From Maricurvus nonylphenolicus (GTDB taxonomy: Bacteria; Pseudomonadota; Gammaproteobacteria; Pseudomonadales; Cellvibrionaceae): DNA of 64,000 nt. The position numbers were made by a program, and so were the translations under genes. Of this stretch, positions 27,311 through 36,124 are shown in pieces. Numbering within the stretch: the stretch's first letter is position 1; each line of letters begins with the position of its first letter. The stretch is taken from assembly GCF_042854845.1 (NCBI RefSeq), contig NZ_AP031498.1, forward strand, positions 4,588,001 through 4,652,000. The letters are read 5' to 3'. Below the pieces are notes generated by a model. The model was not told the DNA's origin and did not search any database. It was given only the letters and a program-made list of their open reading frames with translations.

Positions 27311-27721
27311 TTATACAGCCAACATCAGCAACCTGACAATAACCAGCAAAAACAGCCCCCAACAAAGGATATTGCCCAGCACTCGCGCCGGAGGCAATCT
27401 GGAGGTATTTTGTTGAATACCCACCGCATGCAAAACCCTGGCAAGTAATAACGTCACACCAGCCACATGCAAGGTGAATACACTTTCACCCAACACCGCC
27501 AACATCATTAAACCCAACAAAATACTTGGCACGTACTCAATATTATTCCCATGAGCGCGAATGGCCTTTTCCAACCCGGGGACCGCACTGCCAACACCAA
27601 CCGCCACGCCTTCTTTTGCACGCCAGCGATAAACGTTAATCGCCAAAAACAACATCACGCCAAAATTCAGCGCCGCCCAAAACACAACAACTTTGATAGC
27701 CTCAATGTTCTCTAATCCCAT
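27311..27721 (-). CDS. MAPEG family membrane protein
   Basis: A 136-residue protein with four predicted transmembrane helices (about 8-28, 55-75, 78-98 and 112-134). The pattern NVYRWRAKEG...RAHGNNIEYVPS (Arg, Asn and Glu after helix 1) is typical of bacterial MAPEG proteins, relatives of microsomal glutathione transferase. Probable role: a membrane glutathione transferase or peroxidase-like function; the substrate is unknown. It is downstream of, and co-directional with, the SDR gene 32 bp away. Confidence 0.85.
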   Translation of the reverse strand: MGLENIEAIKVVVFWAALNFGVMLFLAINVYRWRAKEGVAVGVGSAVPGLEKAIRAHGNNIEYVPSILLGLMMLAVLGESVFTLHVAGVTLLLARVLHAVGIQQNTSRLPPARVLGNILCWGLFLLVIVRLLMLAV

Positions 27722-27753
27722 AACCTCTGCACCTTCACTCTCTTTTGATTTGC

Positions 27754-28452
27754 TTACCAGTTTTCACAGTAAGGTCGGATTTCCACATTAAATGACCAAC
27801 TGGATTTCGGCTGATGCACCACCCGGAAACATTCATTGGCGATATCGACAGGCTTACAAAAGAAATCATCTTCCGCATCCGGATAGGCTTTTCTAGCCCA
27901 GGGCACATCAATCACCGCATCGATAAGCACATAGGCCACATGAATACCTTCAGGCCCCAAACGTCTGGCAATAGATTCAGCCAGTATCCGCTGCGCCGCT
28001 TTAGTTGGGGCAAAGCCGGCAAAATGCGCCTTACCGCGATAGGCCGAGGTATTTCCCGTACACAGAATGGCGCCACTGCCTCGGGCAATCATCTCTGGCG
28101 CCAACAGTTGACTCAGATGTAACAACGCCATGGTGTTAACCTGAAAATTCTCTTCAAGCACCTTGGCCTCTACCTGAAGAAAGTCCCCAAAAACACCGCC
28201 CACGGCATTATGTATAACTACATCAGGTAGCCCTAATTGGGTTTTTACAGTATCAATAGTGGATGTGAGCGAGGGCAGGTCGGAGACATCACACACATAG
28301 GCCGTCGCAGTATCGATTTTCTGCTCCAAGGCTTTGAGGCGCTCTTCATTTCGCGACAGCATCGCCACATGATAACCGTCCTCAGCAAACCGACGAACAA
28401 GCTGGGTGCCCGTACCAGGCCCTACACCTGTAACTAGACATACTTTTTTCAT
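27754..28452 (-). CDS. Short-chain dehydrogenase/reductase-like protein lacking the catalytic Tyr
   Basis: A 232-residue Rossmann-fold SDR. The cofactor loop TGVGPGTG (about 8-15) and NAVGGVFGDF are clear. The active-site segment reads NTSAYRGKAHFAGFAPTKAA: at the Y-x-x-x-K position the Tyr is Phe (F-A-P-T-K) and the upstream Ser is not in register. A family of such SDRs with FxxxK exists in actinobacteria and proteobacteria. It may bind NAD(P) without classical catalysis or use another acid. Substrate unknown. It lies upstream of the MAPEG gene and may be co-transcribed with it. Confidence 0.82.
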   Translation of the reverse strand: MKKVCLVTGVGPGTGTQLVRRFAEDGYHVAMLSRNEERLKALEQKIDTATAYVCDVSDLPSLTSTIDTVKTQLGLPDVVIHNAVGGVFGDFLQVEAKVLEENFQVNTMALLHLSQLLAPEMIARGSGAILCTGNTSAYRGKAHFAGFAPTKAAQRILAESIARRLGPEGIHVAYVLIDAVIDVPWARKAYPDAEDDFFCKPVDIANECFRVVHQPKSSWSFNVEIRPYCENW

Positions 28453-28586
28453 TTTTTGCCACCCTTTATTTATCGATAAATAGAGTACAACAGAAAAGCG
28501 GATTACCGCCTATGAAATGAGTTTGCCACCCCTAGAAAAACTTTGACTACTACAATTAAGCTGCAGGATAGATTAGCGCAGCATCA

Positions 28587-28613
28587 GGGGTCCGACCCTG
28601 CGGGTCGGACCCC
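28587..28613. repeat. REP element, single copy
   Basis: GGGGTCCGACCCTGCGGGTC followed by GGACCCC, a perfect-arm version of the window's REP palindrome. It lies 16 bp downstream of the molybdopterin oxidoreductase stop codon and may cap its mRNA. Confidence 0.87.
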
Positions 28614-28628
28614 GTCTCTACATAGCAT

Positions 28629-30875
28629 CTATGTATCTTTAGCGGACAACATACGAACTCGACAACTCAACCCTTTAAGATGTGGAATGCCCTGCTCCCA
28701 ATCCAAATGATCTTCATCATCCAAACACAACATAGCGTCTGAATGTTTGTAAGCACTGGAGAGAAAATCTACACCGGTTTCAGTCTCCGGCTTCCACCAC
28801 CCATGGGGAACACGCACCAGATCATCAGGCATATTTTCACGAATGCCTACTTTCATCTCGATAGCAGCCAGCGAGTTTTCCACCACTGCCCATTCATCTT
28901 CAACCAAACCATACTTATCAGCCATTGCAGGGCTTACAAACAGGTAAGGCTCAGGGCAACGCTTACGCATTTCCGGAATATGGCGATGGCCGGTCTGGAA
29001 GTACTCATCCTCCCGGACACCAGTAAACATGGTCAGCGGATATTCCTCAGAAGGTTCCAAATCTTCTCGGAAGTAAGGCAGTGGATCAAACCCAAGATCT
29101 TCCAACACCGAAGACTTTAACTCTACCTTGCCACTGGGTGTGGCAAACCCCGTTTGTTCGAATTTTTTGAAATGAGGTTTGGTGAAAAATATCTCATGCT
29201 TTTCAGAAAACTCTTTAAAACCCATACCGGTTTTTTCCAAACGGTAATCGTAGAATTCTTCGATGGTTGCCCAAGGCACAATCTCAGGGCGACCGATGGC
29301 AGTGGCAATTTGACGCCAGAACTCAAAGGTACTCTTTGCCTCCCCTCTAGGCTCCACGGCCTGTTGAGAAACACGATAAAAACTCATCCAGCCAAAAGAA
29401 TCTGTTAGCCAAGGCCGCTCAAACCAGCTGTCCCCGGGGAGAATATAATCCGCCAACTGTGCAGAAGGCGTCATAAATTGTTCGTGAGCCACGATTAAAT
29501 CCTGATTCATCATGCCCTTTAAAATGCGAGGCATATTGGCGTAACTCATCAGCGGGTTATTGCCCAACAGGAAAAACGCCTTAACCGGGTAATCACCTTC
29601 GCCCGCCATCGCTTTAAAGGTTTCGGTGGGGTTAGCCATAAAACAACCGGTAAGCTGATTGTTATACTCTCGCCCCCACACACGCTTACCGGGTTCCAGG
29701 AACGGACGCTGGCCGCGATAGGTAAAGGCCGGATGTTTATCGGATCCCAGTTGTTTATCCTGTTGCTCGATAGACAATTTATAGTGCATCTCGATATCGG
29801 ATTCAGGGACAATATCAGGGTGAAATCCCTGCAATACATCACCGCCGGGCACATCCAGATGCCCACATACTGCACGCAAAATACTTTGCAGGCGGATGCC
29901 AGAAGTACTGTTACGTTGCATATCGGTGATGGGCGTCCAGGGAATAACACTAGGGCCTCCGGTAGCGTAAAGGCGAGCGGCTTCAGCAATGGCTTCGGGC
30001 TCACAACCGGTCAGTTCAGCAACGCGTTCGAGCGGATATTCATTGACACGTTCGCGCAACTCTTCAAAGCCGATGGTCCATTTCTCAACAAAGGCTCTAT
30101 CGTAAAGCCCCTCATCAAAAATAACCTTGAGCCACCCCAAGCACATAGCAGCATCGGAACCGGCCTTTAACGGCAACCAGATATCCGCCTGCTCGGCGTT
30201 TTCACTCTTGCGGGGATCTAACACAATTAACTTTGCGCCGTTCTTTATGGCCCGCTGAATTTGGTTGTGGATAGGCACCCAACTGTGTTTTTTCGGGTTA
30301 TGGCCGAACAATACGATGCACTTGGAATTTCCAATATCCGCAGCGGGGAACCAGCCATAGGTCATACGGTTTACCGCAGCGGTATTACCGGCACACAGGG
30401 CCACACCACTGATCCAGTTAGGCGAGCCCACATGGTTCATGATTCGGCGCCCCAGACCGTGGTCAGTACCGGTGTTCCACTGGCTGGTGGTCACCGCCCA
30501 GGCTTCAGGGCCGTATTGATCAATAACGGCATTCAGGCGCTTGCCAATATCCGCCATAGCCTCATCCCAGCTGACCTCTTCCCACTGCCCGGAACCACGC
30601 TCACCCACACGCCTGAGCGGCTTGGTAATACGCGTCTCGTGGTTGAAACCGGAAGGTGCCGCAACCGCCTTCATACAAATATTGTCACGGAACATGGGGT
30701 TATCGGAATGGCGCACACGCTCCACCTTACCGTCCTTCACCTCAATGGCCACATTACAAGCGATATCGCAGCTGGCGCATATCGACTTAACGGCCTTTAC
30801 TCCAGGCTTGGTCTTCTTGGGATCGGTTACGTCTTTTACATAATCATCTGCATCCAGCAGCACTGCACCCGCCAT
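28629..30875 (-). CDS. Cytoplasmic molybdopterin (DMSO reductase family) oxidoreductase with 4Fe-4S cluster
   Basis: A 748-residue Mo/W-bisMGD enzyme. The N-terminal cluster site is C33-x2-C36-x3-C40...C67 (SICASCDIAC; NICMK). Cys161 in SGVALCAGNTAAV is the probable metal ligand, so it is nearer the Nap/Fdh/polysulfide reductase/acetylene hydratase side than the Ser or Asp types. The MGD-binding C-terminal domain runs from about 620 (FTGVREDEYFQTGHRHIPEM). No twin-arginine signal is present, so it should be cytoplasmic, and no electron-transfer or membrane subunit is next to it. The ATG at 30875 has GGAGG 7 nt upstream. It is divergent from an HxlR regulator. Substrate unknown. Confidence 0.87.
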   Translation of the reverse strand: MAGAVLLDADDYVKDVTDPKKTKPGVKAVKSICASCDIACNVAIEVKDGKVERVRHSDNPMFRDNICMKAVAAPSGFNHETRITKPLRRVGERGSGQWEEVSWDEAMADIGKRLNAVIDQYGPEAWAVTTSQWNTGTDHGLGRRIMNHVGSPNWISGVALCAGNTAAVNRMTYGWFPAADIGNSKCIVLFGHNPKKHSWVPIHNQIQRAIKNGAKLIVLDPRKSENAEQADIWLPLKAGSDAAMCLGWLKVIFDEGLYDRAFVEKWTIGFEELRERVNEYPLERVAELTGCEPEAIAEAARLYATGGPSVIPWTPITDMQRNSTSGIRLQSILRAVCGHLDVPGGDVLQGFHPDIVPESDIEMHYKLSIEQQDKQLGSDKHPAFTYRGQRPFLEPGKRVWGREYNNQLTGCFMANPTETFKAMAGEGDYPVKAFFLLGNNPLMSYANMPRILKGMMNQDLIVAHEQFMTPSAQLADYILPGDSWFERPWLTDSFGWMSFYRVSQQAVEPRGEAKSTFEFWRQIATAIGRPEIVPWATIEEFYDYRLEKTGMGFKEFSEKHEIFFTKPHFKKFEQTGFATPSGKVELKSSVLEDLGFDPLPYFREDLEPSEEYPLTMFTGVREDEYFQTGHRHIPEMRKRCPEPYLFVSPAMADKYGLVEDEWAVVENSLAAIEMKVGIRENMPDDLVRVPHGWWKPETETGVDFLSSAYKHSDAMLCLDDEDHLDWEQGIPHLKGLSCRVRMLSAKDT

Positions 30876-30927
30876 TGCGACACCTCCACTCAGGATATTA
30901 ATTAACTCTTGTTATTGAATACTTTGT

Positions 30928-30967
30928 AAGTCCAGATAACGGACATACTAATCCAAAAACTGGACTT
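30928..30967. promoter_or_regulatory. Candidate HxlR operator in divergent promoter
   Basis: Inverted 8-mers AAGTCCAG (30928-30935) and CTGGACTT (30960-30967) lie 32 bp apart centre to centre, about three helical turns, in the 174-bp AT-rich region between the molybdo-enzyme and the HxlR gene. Placement suggests binding by the HxlR protein; there is no direct evidence. Confidence 0.4.
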
Positions 30968-31049
30968 TATACAATTTATTTACTATATTTTTTTACAACG
31001 TAAGCTAGGCAACCCCTGCCAATTAAGAAATATCAGGTGAGAAAGACAC

Positions 31050-31544
31050 ATGAAATGGGAAGAACTCCCCCAACAGCAATGCTCCATAGCCCGCAGCCTG
31101 TCAGTTGTGGGCGACCGCTGGACCCTGCTGATTCTGTCGGACAGCTTTTTGGGCGTGAAACGCTTCGAGGCCTTCCGTGAGCGCCTGGGCATCTCGCGTA
31201 CGATCTTGTCGGACCGACTGAATCTGTTGGAGCAGGAAGGCGTGATTCGCAAGCAGGCCTATCAGGAAAAGCCTACCCGCTATGAATACAGATTGACCTC
31301 AAAGGGCAGGGACCTCTACCCGGTGATTCTTTCCCTGCTGAAGTGGGGTGATAGCTACTATGCAGATGAGGCGGGCGCCCCGATTCTGGTAGAACACCAG
31401 GACTGTGGCCATGACTTTCATGCCGAGCTGGTGTGCTCTCACTGCAAAGATCCGGTCAGCACCCGCAATGTTAAAGCCCGTAAACGACCGGAACACCCGG
31501 ATTTTCCTACAGTTGAGCGTGGCCCTGCTCCCCAAGCCAGTTAA
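31050..31544 (+). CDS. HxlR family transcriptional regulator
   Basis: A 164-residue winged-helix regulator. The HxlR signature CSIARSLSVVGDRWTLLIL starts at Cys11 and is followed by RFEAFRERLGISRTILSDRL (helix-turn-helix) and RYEYRLTSKGRDLYPVIL (wing). It has a C-terminal extension (about 115-164) with two CxxC-like groups: DCGHDFHAELVCSHCKDPV could hold a metal or redox site. It is divergent from the molybdopterin oxidoreductase, its likely target. Confidence 0.9.
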   Translation: MKWEELPQQQCSIARSLSVVGDRWTLLILSDSFLGVKRFEAFRERLGISRTILSDRLNLLEQEGVIRKQAYQEKPTRYEYRLTSKGRDLYPVILSLLKWGDSYYADEAGAPILVEHQDCGHDFHAELVCSHCKDPVSTRNVKARKRPEHPDFPTVERGPAPQAS

Positions 31545-31636
31545 CCTCTCCAGAAGTTAACGCCAAGGAAATAAGCACAGCCTGAGCTATCCTGTAATAA
31601 TGCATTGTCGTCATTTATCCCCAGGCCAGGCCGAGC

Positions 31637-32458
31637 ATGTATCGCTACGTACTATGTCTAGCGCTAGCTTCTATCGCTAACACTCTTAGCGCAGAAACCA
31701 TCGAATACCTAATACCGGAAGAGGCTTCTGGCGCGTATCAATCTAAACATTTCCCTTATGAGCACGAAACCTCATTGGGGATGATTGATCGAATAGTCCT
31801 GGCGCTCGTGGAAGATACAGATATAGAACTACAACCCAAGATCATGCCTGCCATGAGAGTGCGTAGCCTAACCACTTCTGATCCAAAACGAAAATGGCTA
31901 ACCTTTGTGTTTATTGGTAAAACCTGGTCGGCGAGAATTGCTGATTCCCCTTCTGAGAGCTGGTCACTTTCCAAGGGAGCATCAAGATTTCACCTGGCAA
32001 GTTTTCACACCTCGTTTTGGTACACCGCCCCACCAGCGCACATACCCAAAACCGGGACAGACTTGCGGAACAGCGACATCGTAACCCTGACAACTATAGG
32101 TTATAAGGAGTTAAACCAATGGGTATCTCAGTTTGGCCTTAAGCTTGTTAGAGTAAAATCAATCAATCATGCTTTCAAAATGCTTGCCAGTAATCGTGTG
32201 GATTTTGCGTTTTTCAGTGAGGCCAGTGCCCGCTGGCACTACCATAAGCTAGAACGGAGTGCCGACCAATTGCATCGAATAAAAGATCCCGCCTACTCTC
32301 TAAGAACTGAAGTCTACCTGTCCTGGAACAATGCAATCAGTGAAGCAAATCAACAACACTTCCGAAAAACATTAACCGACATGGAAAAGAACGGTAGGCT
32401 GGGCTCGATCCGCCTTCAATACCGCTTCGATCCACCTAATAAGACAGAGCAAGAATAG
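31637..32458 (+). CDS. Exported periplasmic substrate-binding-like protein (PBP2 fold)
   Basis: A 273-residue protein with a short signal peptide (cleavage near NTLSAE, about 19). The remaining sequence, with LASFHTSFWYTAPP, NSDIVTLTTIGYKELNQW and FKMLASNRVDFAFFSEA, resembles the solute-binding proteins of amino-acid type found alone, without ABC permease genes. Such stand-alone proteins are common in marine gammaproteobacteria and of unclear role. No transporter partner is adjacent. It may have a sensory role; that is inference. Confidence 0.6.
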   Translation: MYRYVLCLALASIANTLSAETIEYLIPEEASGAYQSKHFPYEHETSLGMIDRIVLALVEDTDIELQPKIMPAMRVRSLTTSDPKRKWLTFVFIGKTWSARIADSPSESWSLSKGASRFHLASFHTSFWYTAPPAHIPKTGTDLRNSDIVTLTTIGYKELNQWVSQFGLKLVRVKSINHAFKMLASNRVDFAFFSEASARWHYHKLERSADQLHRIKDPAYSLRTEVYLSWNNAISEANQQHFRKTLTDMEKNGRLGSIRLQYRFDPPNKTEQE

Positions 32459-32541
32459 CCAGTTGAAGGAATCATCTACGCTCCACAGATACATTGTGGA
32501 TAACCCGTAAAGCGTATAGACAAGTCAATCTACGAACAGTA

Positions 32542-33768
32542 TTACGCTCTTACGCGTTTAACCACCTGGCCACGCTTCCAGAACTGGTAGAACACATTAA
32601 TCACAGAAAAAAGCCCTCTCGGCTTGGAACCCGGGGCCTTACCCTCAGCCATACGACGAATCTGGTTGGTATACCAACTGATTTCCATAATCGCCATATC
32701 ATCGACTTTCTTAATACCGGTCGTGATTGGTTCAACGGTTGAGCGATAACCCTGGCCCTGGAGAATTTTGTTAGCCAGATTGGGATCAACCGCATAAGGG
32801 CGGGCCAAACCAGCCACATCCATAGCACCGGAATCCAACGCCTCCTCAATAGCAGCCTGAGATCTAAAACCACCGGTCACCATCAGCGGTGCCGACACAT
32901 TTTTCTTCAGCTCTTCAGCAAATTCCAGGAAGTAAGCTTCGCGCTTACGGGTAGATTCTTTTTGCTCACCACGACGGTTAACCGGGTTCTCCCAGCTGCC
33001 ACCGGAGATCTCTATCAGATCAATACCCAGTCCATCCAGAACCTTGGCCACTTCAATGGATTCTTCGTGAGTAAAACCACCTTTCTGGAAGTCTGAGGAG
33101 TTGAGTTTGATTGCGATATTAAAACGCTTGCCCGTAGCCTCCCGAATAGACTTATACACTTCGGTCACAAAGCGCATACGATTCTCCAGAGATCCACCCC
33201 ATTGATCGGTACGCTTGTTATGGTTTGGCGACAGGAATTGGCTGATCAAATAACCGTGAGCACCGTGCAACTGCACACCATCGAAACCGGCTTTTTGCAG
33301 GATCACCGCTGTGTTGGTGAACCGCTGGATAATATCGAGGATTTCATCTTCGCGCAGCTCTCGCGGTGGCATAAACATATCACTGACCAACGGAATCGCC
33401 GAAGGAGCTACCGGACTATCATTTAAAAACTTAGGCGACTGCTTCCCGGGGTGGCTTAACTGCGCCCAAATCTGACCACCTTGGGATTTAGCGGCTCTGG
33501 CCCACAATTTCAGCTCGGTCAGATCGCGCTCATCTTCAACAGCCACCGCCAGTGGTTCATTGGCATGGTGGGCATCCACCATCACATTACCCGTAACCAG
33601 CAGGCCGGAACCACCCTCGGCCCAGGTTTTGTAAAGCACTTCGAATTCACGTACGACACGCCCTTCACCGGTCGCCAAGGCTTCATTCATGGAGGACTTA
33701 CACAAGCGGTTTTTCAGCACACTGCCGGATCGCAGCTTCAGCTCTTGCTGTACAGGGGAGTTAGACAT
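32542..33768 (-). CDS. NADH:flavin oxidoreductase (Old Yellow Enzyme family)
   Basis: A 408-residue FMN TIM-barrel enzyme. Motifs are LKNRLCKSSMNEALA at the N-terminus, WAQLSHPGKQ, FDGVQLHGAHGYLISQFL (HxxH substrate pair instead of HxxN), NKRTDQWGGSLENRMRF and VTGGFRS (FMN phosphate). Length beyond the barrel is small, so the Fe-S and NAD domains of the 2,4-dienoyl-CoA reductase type are absent. Family members reduce activated C=C bonds of enones. It sits among catabolic genes; the substrate is not assignable. Confidence 0.88.
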   Translation of the reverse strand: MSNSPVQQELKLRSGSVLKNRLCKSSMNEALATGEGRVVREFEVLYKTWAEGGSGLLVTGNVMVDAHHANEPLAVAVEDERDLTELKLWARAAKSQGGQIWAQLSHPGKQSPKFLNDSPVAPSAIPLVSDMFMPPRELREDEILDIIQRFTNTAVILQKAGFDGVQLHGAHGYLISQFLSPNHNKRTDQWGGSLENRMRFVTEVYKSIREATGKRFNIAIKLNSSDFQKGGFTHEESIEVAKVLDGLGIDLIEISGGSWENPVNRRGEQKESTRKREAYFLEFAEELKKNVSAPLMVTGGFRSQAAIEEALDSGAMDVAGLARPYAVDPNLANKILQGQGYRSTVEPITTGIKKVDDMAIMEISWYTNQIRRMAEGKAPGSKPRGLFSVINVFYQFWKRGQVVKRVRA

Positions 33769-33998
33769 AAGAGTACACCCAAAAATCTATCGTGAATTGG
33801 TAGCCTCCCAATATAACGAATTTCGCCAATGGCCGTGTTGCGATTATTTTATGGGTGTACCGAGCTTTTCGAATAGCCAAATATGGCCTATGCCATTCTT
33901 TCGCCGGGGCAAACTAAAGATTTCACTACCCAAAACACACCGCTGGCTTATGCTAAGGGGGAATTATCGAATACATCAGCCGCAGGTAGTGATAGACC

Positions 33999-34463
33999 AT
34001 GAAGAAAACCGTTCGCGTGCCATGCTTGATCCACGAAGGGTCTCTGGGCCGGAAAACCATTAAGCAACTGGAAAGTATGATCAAGGGTATTTACCAGACA
34101 CATTTTGGAGTGGACTACAAACTGGTATTTATGTGGATGACACTGCCTAAAGGTCAAGCCTACCTGGCCGGTAAGATCTCTACTGCATCAACCGTGATGG
34201 TTGCAGTCGAAGATGGACTACCTGCAAATAAAAGACACCCATTCATGCTCGAGATCTGCGATAAATGGCAATACATTACCGGGTGCAACAAAAATGAGAT
34301 TATTCTAAATTCGCCTGATTTCTCAGTGGCAGATGAAAGCTTAAACATCACGCAATCGAAGTTTGACGAATCCAAAAAGACATGGGCCCAAGCCAAAATC
34401 ATGAGCCGCCTGCTACTGGGTCGTATCAGTAAGGGTTATTTCACCACAGATATAAATTTGTAA
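33999..34463 (+). CDS. Tautomerase-superfamily-like protein without N-terminal proline
   Basis: A 154-residue protein, MKKTVRVPCLIHEGS... The pattern of a short beta strand, a helix (RKTIKQLESMIKGIYQTHFG) and a strand with VFMWMTLPKGQAYLAG resembles the beta-alpha-beta unit of the MIF/4-oxalocrotonate tautomerase fold, and the next gene is a clear tautomerase-like protein. It lacks the Pro after Met that such enzymes use as the catalytic base. It may be a non-catalytic partner. The family link is inferred and weak. Confidence 0.45.
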   Translation: MKKTVRVPCLIHEGSLGRKTIKQLESMIKGIYQTHFGVDYKLVFMWMTLPKGQAYLAGKISTASTVMVAVEDGLPANKRHPFMLEICDKWQYITGCNKNEIILNSPDFSVADESLNITQSKFDESKKTWAQAKIMSRLLLGRISKGYFTTDINL

Positions 34464-34492
34464 TTCACCATACAACTACCCGGATCAATGCC

Positions 34493-34927
34493 ATGCCCCT
34501 ATATAATATTTCATCCAGAACTCGCCTTCCGGAATCCGTACAAAAGCAGGTTGCGCAAAAAGTTGTTGACGTGCACTGTGGTCTGACTGGCGCCCCAGAA
34601 ACTTTTGTGAATGTTGTTTTCTTTGAAAATACACCTTTACGCCCTGGTATTTCTCACCATATCGGTGCCAACGTTCGCAAAGGCCGCACCGGCGAAATGA
34701 ATGAAACCCTGACCCAGGAAATGCTGAACCAGCTAGCTGACGTGATATCAGTTTCCAACGCAGCTATGGAAATCAGCCTGTTCGAAATGCCCGCCCAGTG
34801 GATTATGGAAGGCGGCGAGATCCTGCCAGAACCCGGCGAAGAAGCCTTTTGCGAATGGCTACAGAAGCAACAGCAAGAAGAGCGAGAACAGGAAGAACGT
34901 GAACTCGCGGTAGCTAAAGCCAGCTAA
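34493..34927 (+). CDS. Tautomerase-like protein (cis-CaaD-like)
   Basis: A 144-residue protein beginning MPLYNISSRTRLPESV. Proline directly after the removable Met is the catalytic base in the tautomerase superfamily, and FVNVVFFENTPL with GANVRKGRTGE (Arg residues) fits the cis-3-chloroacrylic acid dehalogenase-like group. The C-terminus ends in a charged Gln/Glu-rich tail (QQQEEREQEERELAV). It follows a 154-residue gene by 29 bp, probably one transcript, and precedes the LysR gene. Likely acts on an enol or unsaturated acid; the substrate is unknown. Confidence 0.72.
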   Translation: MPLYNISSRTRLPESVQKQVAQKVVDVHCGLTGAPETFVNVVFFENTPLRPGISHHIGANVRKGRTGEMNETLTQEMLNQLADVISVSNAAMEISLFEMPAQWIMEGGEILPEPGEEAFCEWLQKQQQEEREQEERELAVAKAS

Positions 34928-34943
34928 ACCTCCTCCCCTTTTA

Positions 34944-34992
34944 CATCTGCATATAACCATCTCTCACAGTTTCCCCCGGTTATATGTAGATG
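34944..34992. terminator. Long stem-loop between the tautomerase and LysR genes
   Basis: CATCTGCATATAACC (34944-34958) pairs with GGTTATATGTAGATG (34978-34992) over 15 bp with one G-T pair and a 19-nt loop. Only a weak T-rich stretch follows (TTCTATTC), so it may be a terminator for the tautomerase genes or an mRNA structure. Confidence 0.5.
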
Positions 34993-35069
34993 TTCTATTC
35001 AAATCGCATTTCCAAAATTGAAAACAATTTGCTAAGGTTACTTAAAAAGTGAATATCAAGGGCGCATTG

Positions 35070-35954
35070 ATGCTGGATATTTCCGATATCAACCTTATCA
35101 AAACCGTTGCGGAACTGGGCAGCATTAACAAAGCCGCTGAGGTGCTAAATACATCCCAATCCACGCTCAGCAAAAAACTCGGGCGCCTGGAACAGGTACT
35201 CAATATATCACTTTTTTTTCGCAACAACGTAGGCATGATGCCCACGGATGCGGCCCTGTATATTATCAAACAGGGGCGCAAGCTCACCCCGGAATTAAAT
35301 GCGATCCAACGCCATATAGAATTAATGGCAAATCTGGAAGCAGGTGAACTGAATATTGGTATCGGACCAATAATAGAACAACTCTATTTCCCAAAAGTCT
35401 TGCTCGACTTTACCGAAGAAACTGACAACATCCAAATATCCCTCAAAACCGATAGCCCGCAAAAACTGCTCGATATGCTCAGTAGTGGTGAAATGGACAT
35501 TGTGCTTGGACCCTTCTCAGTAGAGCAACTTGATGACACCCTACTCGCCTCACCGATTCAAACCAGTAAAATCATCACCGTGGCCCGACCTGGCCATCCA
35601 CTACTAGCCGAACCAGGCCCTGTAGCCAGTGAGAGGCTAACCGAATTCCCCCTTATTGCACCACGGGCAACAAAAGAAATTATCGAAGAGTTTCAACGCA
35701 TCAATGACTTCTACTTACCGCGTATTGTGTGTGACAACTACGCGACCACCAAACAGGTGGCCATAGCCTCTGATTACATTACCGGCGGGCCAGAAGTCAT
35801 ATTTCGAAAAGAGTTAGCTGCGGGATTATTAGTAGAGGTCCCTACCAACATAGATTTTCTGTGGAAGTCTTACAGCGTCATTAGGCCTGAATCTTCTGAG
35901 GTGTCACTGGTGAATAAATTCTTGGAAATTCTAAACCGCTATACCCAACAATAA
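35070..35954 (+). CDS. LysR family transcriptional regulator
   Basis: A 294-residue LysR regulator. The N-terminal helix-turn-helix is INLIKTVAELGSINKAAEVL then NTSQSTLSKKLGRLE. The C-terminal effector domain (about 90-290) has the RD fold (LNIGIGPIIEQLYFPKVL). I start at ATG 35070 (AAGGG 8 nt upstream) instead of the GTG at 35049. It precedes the TonB receptor gene by 170 bp and may control it or the tautomerases. Confidence 0.9.
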   Translation: MLDISDINLIKTVAELGSINKAAEVLNTSQSTLSKKLGRLEQVLNISLFFRNNVGMMPTDAALYIIKQGRKLTPELNAIQRHIELMANLEAGELNIGIGPIIEQLYFPKVLLDFTEETDNIQISLKTDSPQKLLDMLSSGEMDIVLGPFSVEQLDDTLLASPIQTSKIITVARPGHPLLAEPGPVASERLTEFPLIAPRATKEIIEEFQRINDFYLPRIVCDNYATTKQVAIASDYITGGPEVIFRKELAAGLLVEVPTNIDFLWKSYSVIRPESSEVSLVNKFLEILNRYTQQ

Positions 35955-36124
35955 CGGCAGGATTTCCATTCCTCCATACCCCTTCAATAATTTTTTCACT
36001 TAATTTCTACTCTCAATCTGAATATTGTGGGAAGTGCCTGCATTAACGTGTGGTGCAAAAATAACTACAGCGATCAAGGCAATCCTCATGGATTGACCCT
36101 GGCTTACTCATTGAGAGCAAGAAG

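Noticed and set aside
33773..33860. Inverted GTACACCC / GGGTGTAC upstream of the OYE gene
   Set aside because: The arms are 8 bp but about 80 bp apart, too far for a hairpin, and no regulator is divergent from that gene.
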